Shown here piece after piece: positions 1 to 6,346 of a DNA stretch of 13,110 nt (its first letter is position 1; every line of letters begins with the position of its first letter). Source of the stretch: Candidatus Niyogibacteria bacterium CG10_big_fil_rev_8_21_14_0_10_42_19 (GTDB lineage: Bacteria; Patescibacteriota; Minisyncoccia; 1-14-0-10-42-19); NCBI GenBank assembly GCA_002774705.1, contig PFCN01000032.1:1-13110 (forward strand). Direction: 5' to 3'. Made by a program: the position numbers and the translations under genes. The notes beneath the pieces were generated by a model that had not been told where the DNA came from, did not search any database, and worked only from the letters and a program-made list of their open reading frames with translations.

Positions 1-7
1 CATAGTA

Positions 8-47
8 CCTGTGCAATTAGCCTGCAAACTCCTGTGCGATTAGCGTG
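8..47. repeat. Two-copy direct repeat, 23-bp period
   Basis: CCTGTGCAATTAGCCTG (8-24) recurs as CCTGTGCGATTAGCGTG (31-47) with 15 of 17 bases identical. A weaker third unit may start with CCTGCCAGC near 56. The array begins at the window edge, so more copies may lie upstream. Its role is unknown. Confidence 0.5.
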
Positions 48-66
48 AAAATTCACCTGCCAGCTA

Positions 67-95
67 TTGCCAAATAATTAATTTTATGATATATT
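67..95 (+). promoter_or_regulatory. Probable promoter of the 129-461 gene
   Basis: TTGCCA (67-72) and TATATT (90-95) are separated by 17 bp. Transcription would start near 102, giving a leader of about 27 nt that contains the AGGAGG at 117-122. The TTGACA at 104-109 cannot be the -35 of this gene, because it lies only 20 nt upstream of the start codon. Confidence 0.5.
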
Positions 96-128
96 AATAA
101 AAATTGACATTTTAAAAGGAGGATCAAA

Positions 129-461
129 ATGTACCGCCAAGCGCATCACCTAGTCCATAAGATCGCCTGCTCTCTTATTTACTTTTACGCCGCGTGCCTC
201 TCCCCGTGGACGCTCGCGAAATTCAAAGTTGCATGGGAAGAGTACCAACAGGACCAGGTTTACCGCCACAGGATCCGGGCGCTGGGTCTGGGCTACGCCA
301 TCGACGCATTTGTAAAAGATGGCACGTCCCGCGAATATCTTTATTCGCGACGAGTCAACAAAGACCCGCTGACCAGACTGCAGGTGATATTTATACCATG
401 GAGCATTCCGCTTCCGGCCATCCTGCAAACTGTCGCAAACCAAGGGTATTTCAATAAATAA
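129..461 (+). CDS. Hypothetical protein, 110 aa
   Basis: I do not recognise this protein. It starts at an ATG six bases after a strong AGGAGG (117-122), has a promoter-like pair upstream and ends shortly before a strong terminator (484-516), so it looks like a complete single-gene unit. Residues about 13-30 (starting KIACSLIYFY) are hydrophobic and could be a membrane segment or uncleaved signal. The rest is basic and aromatic-rich, with a hydrophobic patch near 85-100. Its DNA is visibly more GC-rich than its neighbours and less dominated by A-ending codons, so transfer from elsewhere is possible. That GC content also leaves other frames open (for example minus strand 150-467), so the frame choice rests mainly on the ribosome binding site and terminator. 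Confidence 0.55.
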   Translation: MYRQAHHLVHKIACSLIYFYAACLSPWTLAKFKVAWEEYQQDQVYRHRIRALGLGYAIDAFVKDGTSREYLYSRRVNKDPLTRLQVIFIPWSIPLPAILQTVANQGYFNK

Positions 462-483
462 ACCCACCCTCCTTTCTTATTTT

Positions 484-516
484 GAAGCCCCTGCATCAGG
501 GGCTTCTCTTTTATTT
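484..516 (+). terminator. Intrinsic terminator after the 129-461 gene
   Basis: GAAGCCCCTG (484-493) and CAGGGGCTTC (497-506) form a perfect 10-bp stem with a 3-nt loop, followed by TCTTTTATTT. Confidence 0.93.
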
Positions 517-587
517 AAAATTCATATATCATAGAAAAAATTGGTGGTCTTTAAAAAACAATCAAAAGGAAATTGAAGGAGTAAAGC

Positions 588-800
588 ATGATTGATGCGC
601 TTAATCGCGATCCATCATATTTGCACGAACAAAACATTTTGCGCCTCATCCAAAAGTTTAAAGACAGGCACCACGAAAACAAAATCAGAAAAGTTTACGA
701 AGAAATAAAATGCGATTTGGAAAAAAACGCCAAAATAAAGGAACACATACATATTATAATCTTTAAAAATGCCAATGATGTTCTTTCAATAAAACCATAA
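588..800 (+). CDS. Small DUF3562-like three-helix protein, 70 aa
   Basis: The ATG follows GAAGGAG at about 575-581, and the stop codon lies inside a strong terminator stem, so this is a monocistronic small gene. The protein is highly charged with no membrane segment. Its second half reads KVYEEIKCDLEKNAKIKEHI and then a helix ending in FKNANDVL. This matches the layout I know from the DUF3562 three-helical family: an N-terminal helix, VYEEEL..L...A+IK, then a helix ending R..VR. The function of that family is not established; the fold suggests a small regulatory or nucleic-acid-associated protein. The family assignment is by pattern only. No good promoter is visible; a weak TATCAT at 527-532 is the best candidate. 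Confidence 0.75.
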   Translation: MIDALNRDPSYLHEQNILRLIQKFKDRHHENKIRKVYEEIKCDLEKNAKIKEHIHIIIFKNANDVLSIKP

Positions 801-827
801 TCCCGCCTTAAGCGGGATTATTTTATT
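798..827 (+). terminator. Intrinsic terminator overlapping the stop of 588-800
   Basis: TAATCCCGC (798-806) and GCGGGATTA (812-820) form a 9-bp stem with loop CTTAA, followed by TTTTATT. The left arm includes the last two bases of the TAA stop codon. Confidence 0.92.
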
Positions 828-837
828 ATGATTTCGC

Positions 838-866
838 TTGGGTTATATCCGAAAAAATATTAAAAT
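838..866 (+). promoter_or_regulatory. Promoter producing a probably leaderless mRNA
   Basis: TTGGGT (838-843), a 17-bp spacer and TAAAAT (861-866). The expected transcription start falls at about 872, which is the A of the yggU start codon. There is no Shine-Dalgarno in between. Confidence 0.55.
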
Positions 867-871
867 ATATC

Positions 872-1096
872 ATGATCATCCACGTTAAAGTCTTCACAAA
901 ATCAAAGAAAAAAGGATTTGTTGAAAAAGACGGAATTATTAACGCGTACCTTTCGTCCGCGCCGGAAAAAGGACACGCCAACGCCGAACTTGTAAAAAAG
1001 CTTTCGCATAAATTCAACATACCCCAAAGTCAGATAGAAATAATCAAAGGAACCAAATCAAAAAATAAAACAATCAAACTGGATATCAAAAAATAA
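872..1096 (+). CDS. yggU: DUF167/YggU family protein
   Basis: This 74-aa protein is a DUF167 (YggU) domain from end to end. It opens with a beta strand (IIHVKVFTKSKK), has a second strand (YLSSAP) followed by the hallmark EKGHANAELVKKLSHKF helix, and then SQIEIIKGTKSKNKTIKL. In the family this is P..GKAN.AL...LA, then I.I..G..SR.K...I. The length is slightly below the usual 75-100 aa. The role of the family is unknown; it is a cytoplasmic alpha/beta fold. The start has no ribosome binding site and the promoter suggests a leaderless message. Confidence 0.92.
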   Translation: MIIHVKVFTKSKKKGFVEKDGIINAYLSSAPEKGHANAELVKKLSHKFNIPQSQIEIIKGTKSKNKTIKLDIKK

Positions 1097-1102
1097 AGCA
1101 AG

Positions 1103-1130
1103 TTTACCTTTCCCATTAAAACTATATTAT
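1103..1130 (+). promoter_or_regulatory. Probable promoter of the transglycosylase gene
   Basis: TTTACC (1103-1108) and TATTAT (1125-1130) with a 16-bp spacer. Transcription would start near 1137, leaving a leader of about 40 nt with AGGAGG at 1166-1171. Confidence 0.45.
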
Positions 1131-1176
1131 AAAATTATAAACAATATCTCTGCTGTTCCAAACAAAGGAGGCAGAA

Positions 1177-2040
1177 ATGTACTTTAAAAATAAGCACCTT
1201 CTGCTTCTACAGATACCGATCGCTCTGATGTTTTTTTTGTGCGCGACCGAAGCGCCCGCTTTTTCGGTTCAAAGTTCCCATCTCCACAAAAAGAATATAG
1301 TTCCGGAAAAAAAAGTACAGGCGTCTTTAGACGACTTGATTAAAAAATTATCTCCGGCGTTCCATGACAATTACGCAAAAACCATTCTTTCCGATGACCG
1401 CCTGACTTTGGATTATTCGATCCTGCCGGCCAAGCTTACACCCGAGCAGATAAAAAAGGCAGGAAATTTTAAAAAAAGAATACTTTCGGCGGATGCGGTA
1501 GCGCATTCAAAAAGATATATGGAAAAGTTTAAAAACGACTTTGACGCGGCTCATCGAAAATACGGAGTCCCACCCGAGATCATCGCGTCAATCATCAGGA
1601 TCGAGACGCACGGCGGGTCCTATCTGGGCCGAAGATCGGTCATAAATTCCCTTTTCAGCTCATACGTGCTACGCCCGTCTCGCCGAAATTTTGCTTTGAG
1701 CCAACTTGAATATTTTCTTAAAATAACGCATGAAAATTTCTGGGACCCCTACTCGATAATGGGCTCCGACGAAGGAGCTTTCGGAATACCGCAGTTCATA
1801 CCGTGGTCATTCACTAAATTTGCCGTGGATGGAAGCGGAGACGGGTTCATTGACCTTTTCAATCATGCGGATGCCATTGCAAGCGTTGCGAATTATTTAC
1901 AAAAGAACGGATGGTCCAAATATCCCAAGAAAAAAAGATCTGCGATCTTAAGATACAACCGTTGGTCAACTTATGCCGACCTAGTCCTTGAATTCGCGGA
2001 ACTTCTCAAAAAAAATAATACAAAAAAAGAGCTTACTTAA
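1177..2040 (+). CDS. mltB: MltB-type lytic murein transglycosylase (SLT family 2, GH103)
   Basis: An exported enzyme of 287 aa that would cleave the MurNAc-GlcNAc glycosidic bond of peptidoglycan and form 1,6-anhydro ends. Residues 7-29 (LLLLQIPIALMFFLCATEAPA) form a hydrophobic signal sequence; no lipobox cysteine is evident, so it is probably secreted or anchored by the signal. The catalytic domain starts around 115. YGVPPEIIASIIRIET carries the family's catalytic glutamate as E143. It is followed by the conserved SDEGAFGIPQFIPWSF (197-212) and an EF-hand-like calcium loop, DGSGDGFIDLFN (218-229), then DAIASVANYLQKNGW. The domain is shorter than E. coli MltB but keeps all landmark motifs. 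The start is set by AGGAGG at 1166-1171, five bases upstream. The gene stands alone, with its own promoter and a terminator overlapping its stop codon. Likely roles are wall remodelling or space-making for surface structures. Confidence 0.93.
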   Translation: MYFKNKHLLLLQIPIALMFFLCATEAPAFSVQSSHLHKKNIVPEKKVQASLDDLIKKLSPAFHDNYAKTILSDDRLTLDYSILPAKLTPEQIKKAGNFKKRILSADAVAHSKRYMEKFKNDFDAAHRKYGVPPEIIASIIRIETHGGSYLGRRSVINSLFSSYVLRPSRRNFALSQLEYFLKITHENFWDPYSIMGSDEGAFGIPQFIPWSFTKFAVDGSGDGFIDLFNHADAIASVANYLQKNGWSKYPKKKRSAILRYNRWSTYADLVLEFAELLKKNNTKKELT

Positions 2041-2054
2041 GCTCTTTTTTTATT
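2027..2054 (+). terminator. Bidirectional terminator overlapping the mltB stop codon
   Basis: AAGAGCTT (2027-2034), loop ACTT and AAGCTCTT (2039-2046) are followed by a T run. The TAA stop (2038-2040) is in the loop and right arm. On the minus strand the same hairpin is also followed by T-rich sequence, so it can terminate in both directions. Confidence 0.85.
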
Positions 2055-2149
2055 TTCAATCCTTTTGGTTCTCTTGCCAAGACTCCCGCCACATACGGAA
2101 TAACCACGAAGAAAAGTAAATAAAATTCACTAAAAACTTCATGTAAATG
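2033..2149 (-). pseudogene. Possible remnant of a small membrane-protein gene
   Basis: The stretch between mltB and the CDF gene holds a 38-codon open minus-strand frame with no ATG. Its translation is strikingly protein-like: FFVVIPYVAGVLAREPKG, a membrane helix followed by a charged tail ending in KKELK. A minus-strand ATG at 2139-2141 in a neighbouring frame (MKFLVNF...) would join it with a single frameshift, giving a 36-residue single-pass peptide. A promoter-like TTATGA, 17 bp, TATAAA lies upstream on that strand, and the stop falls in the shared terminator loop. It could be a decayed gene, a microprotein with a sequencing indel, or chance. The family is not recognised. Confidence 0.3.
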
Positions 2150-2169
2150 CTATTTTATACGAGATTCAC

Positions 2170-2197
2170 TTGATTTTCATAAAAAAACGAATATTAT
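2170..2197 (+). promoter_or_regulatory. Probable promoter of the CDF gene
   Basis: TTGATT (2170-2175) and TATTAT (2192-2197) with a 16-bp spacer. The leader would be about 40 nt, with only a weak purine-rich stretch before the start codon. Confidence 0.45.
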
Positions 2198-2244
2198 TTA
2201 CGCTAAAGAGGGTTCTTTCAAAAAATAAGAAATGAGAATGAAAA

Positions 2245-3138
2245 ATGCGCTATCGAGAAATAAAAAGAGTGCTTTTAAGTATTCTGATACTTAACTGGAT
2301 AGTCGCTTTCGCAAAGATCTCTCTGGGACTTTTGACCGGCGCCATAAGCATTTTTTCCGACGGAATACACTCCCTTTTTGACGGTTTTACAAATATTATA
2401 GGATATTTCGGGATAAAACTTGCCGAAAAGCCTGCCGACGAATGCCACGCCTATGGGCATCGTAAATACGAAGCGATAGCTTCGCAAATAATACTTTTCT
2501 TCCTGATGATAGCGGCCTGGGAGATCATAAAAGAAATTGCCGGAAATTTTTCTAACCCCGCAAAACTAAACCTTAACCCGGGATGGACCGGAATCGCAAT
2601 TCTCGCGGTCTGTGTCATTATCGACGTATTTGTGGCGCGCTATGAGTTGAAAAAAGGAAAAGAACTGAAAAGCACACTCTTGAAAGCGGATGCCATGCAT
2701 ACCAAGTCACACTATGCAACGACCGGAGCGGTTATCATTGGGCTCCTGCTGATAAAATATGGATACCCGCCAATCATAGATTCGATCGTTGCGACATTCG
2801 TTGTCCTGTTCATCATAAAAATGATATACAAAATCCTTATAGAAACGACATCCGTCTTATCAGATAAAAGCTTGTTTGCGAAAGAAGAAACCGAAAAAAT
2901 AATCAATATCGTAAATTCGGTACCGGGCGTAATATCATGCCATAAAATAAGGAATCGCGGAGACAAAGAACATATTTTTCTCGATATCCATATAATAATC
3001 GACCCGAAATATTCTCTCGAAAGGGCTCATAAAATATGCCATGAGGCGATAGGAAAGATACAGTCGATCATGCCCGAAATAAAGGACATAACCGCGCATC
3101 CCGAACCCCCGCAAGAGCGCTCCTGCGGCCTTTTTTAA
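2245..3138 (+). CDS. Cation diffusion facilitator (CDF) metal transporter
   Basis: A 297-aa inner-membrane antiporter of the CDF family, expected to export Zn2+, Fe2+, Mn2+ or Co2+ in exchange for protons. Six membrane segments are visible at about 9-29, 32-56, 81-98, 113-131, 157-172 and 176-197, followed by a cytosolic dimerisation domain (about 205-297) with the VPGVISCHKIRNRG and HIFLDIHIIIDP pattern. The transport site in TM2 is H42 and D46 (SDGIHSLFD). In TM5 it is H152 and H156 (ADAMHTKSH), where most relatives have aspartate in the second place, so the site reads HD-HH. A His-rich connector (CHAYGHRK) follows TM2. The metal cannot be told from sequence. The start codon has only a weak upstream GAG. 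The last codons (ERSCGLF) are encoded inside a terminator hairpin, so the cysteine near the end may be incidental. Confidence 0.93.
   Translation: MRYREIKRVLLSILILNWIVAFAKISLGLLTGAISIFSDGIHSLFDGFTNIIGYFGIKLAEKPADECHAYGHRKYEAIASQIILFFLMIAAWEIIKEIAGNFSNPAKLNLNPGWTGIAILAVCVIIDVFVARYELKKGKELKSTLLKADAMHTKSHYATTGAVIIGLLLIKYGYPPIIDSIVATFVVLFIIKMIYKILIETTSVLSDKSLFAKEETEKIINIVNSVPGVISCHKIRNRGDKEHIFLDIHIIIDPKYSLERAHKICHEAIGKIQSIMPEIKDITAHPEPPQERSCGLF
3109..3136 (+). terminator. Intrinsic terminator within the end of the CDF gene
   Basis: CCGCA (3109-3113) and TGCGG (3124-3128) form the stem, extended by two inner pairs after an A-C mismatch. CC and six T follow, running into the TAA stop. The hairpin therefore lies within the coding sequence. 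Confidence 0.75.
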
Positions 3139-3155
3139 AAGAGTCCCGTCTATGT

Positions 3156-3167
3156 TACTATATATAT
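3156..3167 (+). promoter_or_regulatory. -10 element directly before a leaderless start
   Basis: TACTAT (3156-3161) is followed by six bases and then the ATG at 3168. There is no Shine-Dalgarno. The -35 is weak. Confidence 0.4.
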
Positions 3168-3365
3168 ATGGAGGAAGAAGTCTTAAAAAAAATAAAAGAG
3201 CAGGATGAAAAACTTGCGGCTATTTACGACTCCGTTGAAAAGATAAGGAAATATTTTCTGTGGTCGCTTGTGATTATGGTAGCAATAGTGATTCTGCCGC
3301 TTATCGGGCTTGCGTTCGTTATTCCCGAATTTCTAAGCATTTATACCGGGGATCTGGGTCTCTGA
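3168..3365 (+). CDS. Small membrane protein with N-terminal coiled coil, 65 aa
   Basis: Residues 1-26 (MEEEVLKKIKEQDEKLAAIY...) form a charged helix with heptad spacing, probably a short coiled coil. Residues about 29-54 (YFLWSLVIMVAIVILPLIGL) form a long hydrophobic segment that could cross the membrane once, or twice as a hairpin. The tail is short (GDLGL). I recall many Patescibacteria genomes encoding near-identical small proteins of this form; no function is known. The ATG sits right after a -10-like box with no ribosome binding site. It ends with TGA, the only TGA stop among the larger genes here. A 5-bp hairpin (GGGTC TCT GACCC, 3356-3368) spans the stop. Confidence 0.85.
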   Translation: MEEEVLKKIKEQDEKLAAIYDSVEKIRKYFLWSLVIMVAIVILPLIGLAFVIPEFLSIYTGDLGL

Positions 3366-3521
3366 CCCTATCTAAAGGGGGAGAAATGGAAGTTGGTTTG
3401 AAAAGGTTCGTATAAAAAAGTTTTTTGTAAAGAATGCGCCAAGGAATATCCGCGCATCATTAGATCTACCTCGTTTAGTTTACTTGTCGATTAAAACCCC
3501 ACCCACCCAAAGGAGGAAAAA
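3366..3521. other. Intergenic stretch with no supported gene
   Basis: It holds a purine-rich GGGGGAG with an ATG at 3386 that opens only nine codons. The frame of the upstream 65-aa gene stays open to 3494 if two TGA codons (3363, 3399) are ignored, giving a protein-like segment with a CKEC motif. With standard-code genes all around, I treat it as noncoding or decayed sequence. The AGGAGG at 3511-3516 belongs to the next gene. Confidence 0.5.
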
Positions 3522-3788
3522 TTGGCCACTTTTCTGCTGATGCTTCGTATCGCCGGAATAAATGTGTTTTTTTCCGCGACAGTTTTATTCATACTTAACG
3601 CATTCTACCCAGGAGCCTTCTCTCCATTCACCCATTTTTTCAAAGGATTCAACTTTATGGCCTCGATCCTTTTGGCAGCAGCATTCATGGGAGCCGGCAT
3701 CGGCTTGGTTATAGAAATGTTCCTTTCTTGGAAAAATACGAAACAGCAAATAACAAAACCCCCTGAAGCAAAAAATCTTCAAAAATAA
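3522..3788 (+). CDS. Small two-pass membrane protein, 88 aa, TTG start
   Basis: The start is a TTG (3522-3524), placed five bases after a perfect AAAGGAGG (3509-3516). No ATG is available before the first hydrophobic segment, so the non-ATG start is well supported. Two membrane helices are visible, at about 4-27 (LLMLRIAGINVFFSATVLFI) and 43-70 (FNFMASILLAAAFMGAGIGL), joined by an aromatic loop. A basic cytosolic tail (WKNTKQQITKPPEAK) follows. There are no Cys or His pairs or catalytic motif. I do not recognise the family. It is followed by its own strong terminator and is convergent with ald. Confidence 0.8.
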   Translation: MATFLLMLRIAGINVFFSATVLFILNAFYPGAFSPFTHFFKGFNFMASILLAAAFMGAGIGLVIEMFLSWKNTKQQITKPPEAKNLQK

Positions 3789-3797
3789 ATTAAAATA

Positions 3798-3823
3798 TCC
3801 CGACCATGTCGGGACTTTTTTTT
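3798..3823 (+). terminator. Intrinsic terminator of the 88-aa gene
   Basis: TCCCGAC (3798-3804), loop CAT and GTCGGGA (3808-3814), then C and eight T. Confidence 0.93.
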
Positions 3824-3885
3824 GTCATAAATTCCCAAGATTATTATAGCGTTCCTGCGTTCAACGCTCGGTATCGAAGAGATCA

Positions 3886-3914
3886 TTTTGTTCAACACCG
3901 AGTGTTGAACAAAA
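3886..3914. repeat. Perfect 13-bp inverted repeat between convergent genes
   Basis: TTTTGTTCAACAC (3886-3898), spacer CGA, GTGTTGAACAAAA (3902-3914). Neither strand has an additional T run after the stem, so it is not a typical terminator by itself. A related half (GTTCAACGCTCGG) lies at 3860-3872. It overlaps the T tract of the ald terminator and could be a protein-binding palindrome or an RNA 3'-end stabiliser. Confidence 0.75.
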
Positions 3915-3935
3915 AAATCCCAGTGAAACCGGGAT
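3911..3935 (-). terminator. Intrinsic terminator of ald
   Basis: On the minus strand ATCCCGG, loop TTTCA and CTGGGAT form a 7-bp stem with one G-U pair, followed by seven T. It lies about 25 nt past the ald stop codon. Confidence 0.75.
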
Positions 3936-3958
3936 CATTTATTTATAAAACCCTTGTC

Positions 3959-4930
3959 TTAAATTATTACGACCTTAGTTGTTCTTATAGAATCTTCAAT
4001 AAACGGGAAGGCCGCTTCGATCAGGGCCGGGGCTGAAGATCGAGGAACGATCCCGGGCATATTGGGGACGCAATAGTGGATTATCCCGTCCTTAAGATAG
4101 ATCGGCTTATCATGACTGGTTACAAAAGACGTCTCAGAGGTTCCACCTTCGTCGATCGCTATGTCTACAAAAACCGAAAATTTTTCCATGGACCTTATCA
4201 TGTCACGAGTTATGATTTTCGGCAGATTCTTTGCCGGATTCACTGCGGCCGCCCCGATTACCAGATCACTTCTTTGAATGGCATAAGCGATATTCTCAGG
4301 CGTACTTAAATAAATATCCTCGGGACGAATTTTATCCGGATTACAAAACAAATCCAAAGCGTAAATTTTCTTTACGCCGTATCCGCGAAGAATTTCGTAA
4401 ACTCGGAAACCCGCCACACCAAGCGCTCCTATTATAGTAACAACCGCATCGCGAAGAAGAACGCCCTTAGCGAGATTGATCTTGCGAAGATAATATGCCC
4501 CAACATCCACTGCTATCTCACCGGCGACAAGACTCATTGCCCGAAGAATGGGGCGCGACCCATCTTTGATGTAAATTGATTCATAAGGAACAGGAATAAT
4601 ACCCGCCTCAAGCGAAATCTTCTTCAATTCCGGATTGCCGGCAAAATGAAAAAAAGCCATTATGATAAGACCCGGTTTCAAATAACGATACTCCTCCAGA
4701 AGGGGTTCTTTCACTTTTATGATATAGTCGGCTCCCGTCCAAACCTCATCTCGAGAAACAATCTTTGCGCCAGCCGCGACATATTCCTTGTTCGAAAAAC
4801 CCGAAAGAACGCCTGCGTTCTCTTCTACGAAAATTTCGCGACCCAAACACTTAAGTAAGCTTACATGCTTCGGATCAAGCCCGACGCGTCCTTCATGGCT
4901 TTTTCTTTCCTTAGGTATGCCTATGACCAT
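3959..4930 (-). CDS. ald: Alanine dehydrogenase, short form
   Basis: A 323-aa NAD-dependent enzyme for the reversible L-alanine to pyruvate and ammonia reaction. The N-terminus MVIGIPKERKSHEGRVGLDP matches the family and carries the pyruvate-binding R15. K74 is in KVKEP, and the catalytic histidine is H95 in AFFHF. The Rossmann signature is GALGVAG (168-174). The active-site aspartate is D260 in VDIAIDEGG, followed by HYCVPNMPGIVPRSSAPAL. The protein is about 40-50 residues shorter than typical Ald (about 370 aa): the helix region after the Rossmann loop is trimmed and the last 30 or so residues are absent. The start is set by AAAGGAGA just upstream, behind an excellent promoter. It may generate pyruvate or NADH in a fermentative cell, or supply alanine for the wall. 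A transhydrogenase alpha subunit is less likely given the substrate-site residues. Confidence 0.93.
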   Translation of the reverse strand: MVIGIPKERKSHEGRVGLDPKHVSLLKCLGREIFVEENAGVLSGFSNKEYVAAGAKIVSRDEVWTGADYIIKVKEPLLEEYRYLKPGLIIMAFFHFAGNPELKKISLEAGIIPVPYESIYIKDGSRPILRAMSLVAGEIAVDVGAYYLRKINLAKGVLLRDAVVTIIGALGVAGFRVYEILRGYGVKKIYALDLFCNPDKIRPEDIYLSTPENIAYAIQRSDLVIGAAAVNPAKNLPKIITRDMIRSMEKFSVFVDIAIDEGGTSETSFVTSHDKPIYLKDGIIHYCVPNMPGIVPRSSAPALIEAAFPFIEDSIRTTKVVII

Positions 4931-4966
4931 CTCAACTCTCCTTTTTAGTATTTAAAATCTGCCCCA

Positions 4967-4995
4967 ATTTTAACAACATAAAATATTTTTGTCAA
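4967..4995 (-). promoter_or_regulatory. Strong consensus promoter of ald
   Basis: On the minus strand a perfect TTGACA (4990-4995), a 17-bp spacer and TAAAAT (4967-4972). This is the best sigma-70-type promoter in the window. The leader would be about 30 nt and contains the ribosome binding site. Confidence 0.85.
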
Positions 4996-5071
4996 TAAAA
5001 ATAAAAGGCGCGATATGCGAATATATCTATAGACTTGCTTATTGAAAATACCGGAGAATGGGGAGGGTAAA

Positions 5072-6226
5072 ATGATATACATCGGCTTTCTTCTGCACGC
5101 CTACCAGCCGCCGACCCAATCAGACAAAGTAGTCCGCCAAATATTCAAAGAATCATACGACCCCGTCATCAGATCACTTGAGGAAAATAAGAATTTTTCA
5201 ATCTCGCTTGATATCGCGAAAAGTCTTGCCGAACAGCTTCCTATGTCTTTCAGAGAAAGAATTAGGGAGCTTTACGAAGAAAAAAAGATCGAGCTGGTAA
5301 ATACCGCCGCCTACCACTATCTTCTGCCGCTTGTGCCGGAACACATTGTATTAAAACAGCTCCGGCTTAATATCGAATATTTCCAAAAACATTTCATTTC
5401 GGACGAAAAATGTCCGGGAATATTCCCCCCCGAACTCGCCTTCTCGCCCGCCCTTCCGGCGTTATTTAAGAAGGTCGGATATTCGTGGTTTGTCGCCGAT
5501 GACGGACCTTTTGTATATCAGCACTCAAATCTTCCGCAACACGAACAAGCGCCCCAAAACTGGATCCCTTCGTATAACAAATGCGGAGCCCTTCTCCGCT
5601 CCAATTATTGGTCCGAAAAGATCGCGCATAAAAAATATAATTCCGGAAAAGAATTTTTTATGGAGCTCGTGATAGGACAAGCTCAATGGCAAAAAGAGTT
5701 GAGAACCACCAGAGATTCCTATATTATTCTCGCTATAGATTTTGAGACCATAGGACACCACCATAAAAACGCGATAAGTGAATTTTTAATTCCGTTCTTC
5801 AGTGAAACATTCGAACATTCTTCTCTCACCAAAATAGTCCCGCTTGAATTCATATTCCATAAATTCAGCAAAACAGACCCCGAAGACCAGATGCCCGCAG
5901 GATCCTGGTCCACATCGAAAGACGACCTTAAAAATAACATCCCTTTCCCGCTTTGGAAGCACCCCGACAATTATTTCCACCGCCTGTGGAATGAATTTAT
6001 GGATATTGCTTTTGCCGTTATGCCAGATAGCCCCTCGGTCGCCTTAAGATCGCTCTACGATAAAGCGTTTTACAGCTGTACACCCTGGCAGCACGCCCAC
6101 GGCAATAAAGAAATAGCCGCGTGGTGCATGCCGATGTTCAAACGCCTCACCAAACTCCTGCCCAAAAGACCCGAAACCCAGAAACTCATAAAAATTTACG
6201 AAGAAATGAATGCTATGTTGCGTTAG
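5072..6226 (+). CDS. Glycoside hydrolase family 57 protein (alpha-amylase/glucanotransferase type)
   Basis: A 384-aa retaining GH57 enzyme, probably acting on alpha-1,4 glucans. Landmarks are in family order: HAYQPP (9-14, the HxHQP-type motif), GIFPPELAFS with the expected nucleophile E121, VGYSWFVADDG (135-145), and ILAIDFETIGHHHK with the acid/base candidate D223. No signal peptide is seen, so it is likely cytosolic and involved in storage or imported glucan. A frame extension to TTG at 5042 exists, but the ATG at 5072 is preferred: it follows GGGGAGGG (5060-5067) closely, and the protein then begins MIYIGFLLHAY as relatives do. The length is on the short side for GH57, as expected for a bare catalytic core. 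The gene is divergent from ald and ends in TAG. Exact substrate is undetermined. Confidence 0.88.
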   Translation: MIYIGFLLHAYQPPTQSDKVVRQIFKESYDPVIRSLEENKNFSISLDIAKSLAEQLPMSFRERIRELYEEKKIELVNTAAYHYLLPLVPEHIVLKQLRLNIEYFQKHFISDEKCPGIFPPELAFSPALPALFKKVGYSWFVADDGPFVYQHSNLPQHEQAPQNWIPSYNKCGALLRSNYWSEKIAHKKYNSGKEFFMELVIGQAQWQKELRTTRDSYIILAIDFETIGHHHKNAISEFLIPFFSETFEHSSLTKIVPLEFIFHKFSKTDPEDQMPAGSWSTSKDDLKNNIPFPLWKHPDNYFHRLWNEFMDIAFAVMPDSPSVALRSLYDKAFYSCTPWQHAHGNKEIAAWCMPMFKRLTKLLPKRPETQKLIKIYEEMNAMLR

Positions 6227-6269
6227 AAGTTTCCGCGTCAAATACACCAAAGACGCACACCAAATAATA

Positions 6270-6301
6270 AAATCCGCCAGCTAAAGCCGGCGGATTTTTT
6301 T
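6270..6301 (+). terminator. Intrinsic terminator after the GH57 gene
   Basis: AAATCCGCC (6270-6278) and GGCGGATTT (6289-6297) form a 9-bp stem with a 10-nt inner loop that can pair further, followed by a T run. Confidence 0.92.
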
Positions 6302-6346
6302 ACCTGAAGCCGATGTGGATAAAGACCCATAACATAATCAAAAAAA

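Noticed and set aside
150..467. Long minus-strand frame over the 129-461 gene
   Set aside because: It has no ribosome binding site or promoter on that strand, while the plus frame has promoter, AGGAGG and terminator.
3363..3494. Extension of the 65-aa gene through two TGA codons (as in code 25, TGA = Gly), giving a segment with CKEC
   Set aside because: No long gene in the window has in-frame TGA, so TGA is not recoded here. The 65-aa protein ends with a natural short tail at the first TGA.
5042..5071. TTG start for the GH57 gene, ten codons upstream
   Set aside because: The ATG at 5072 has GGGGAGGG at the right distance and gives the N-terminus expected for the family. The extension is itself made of the ribosome binding site region.
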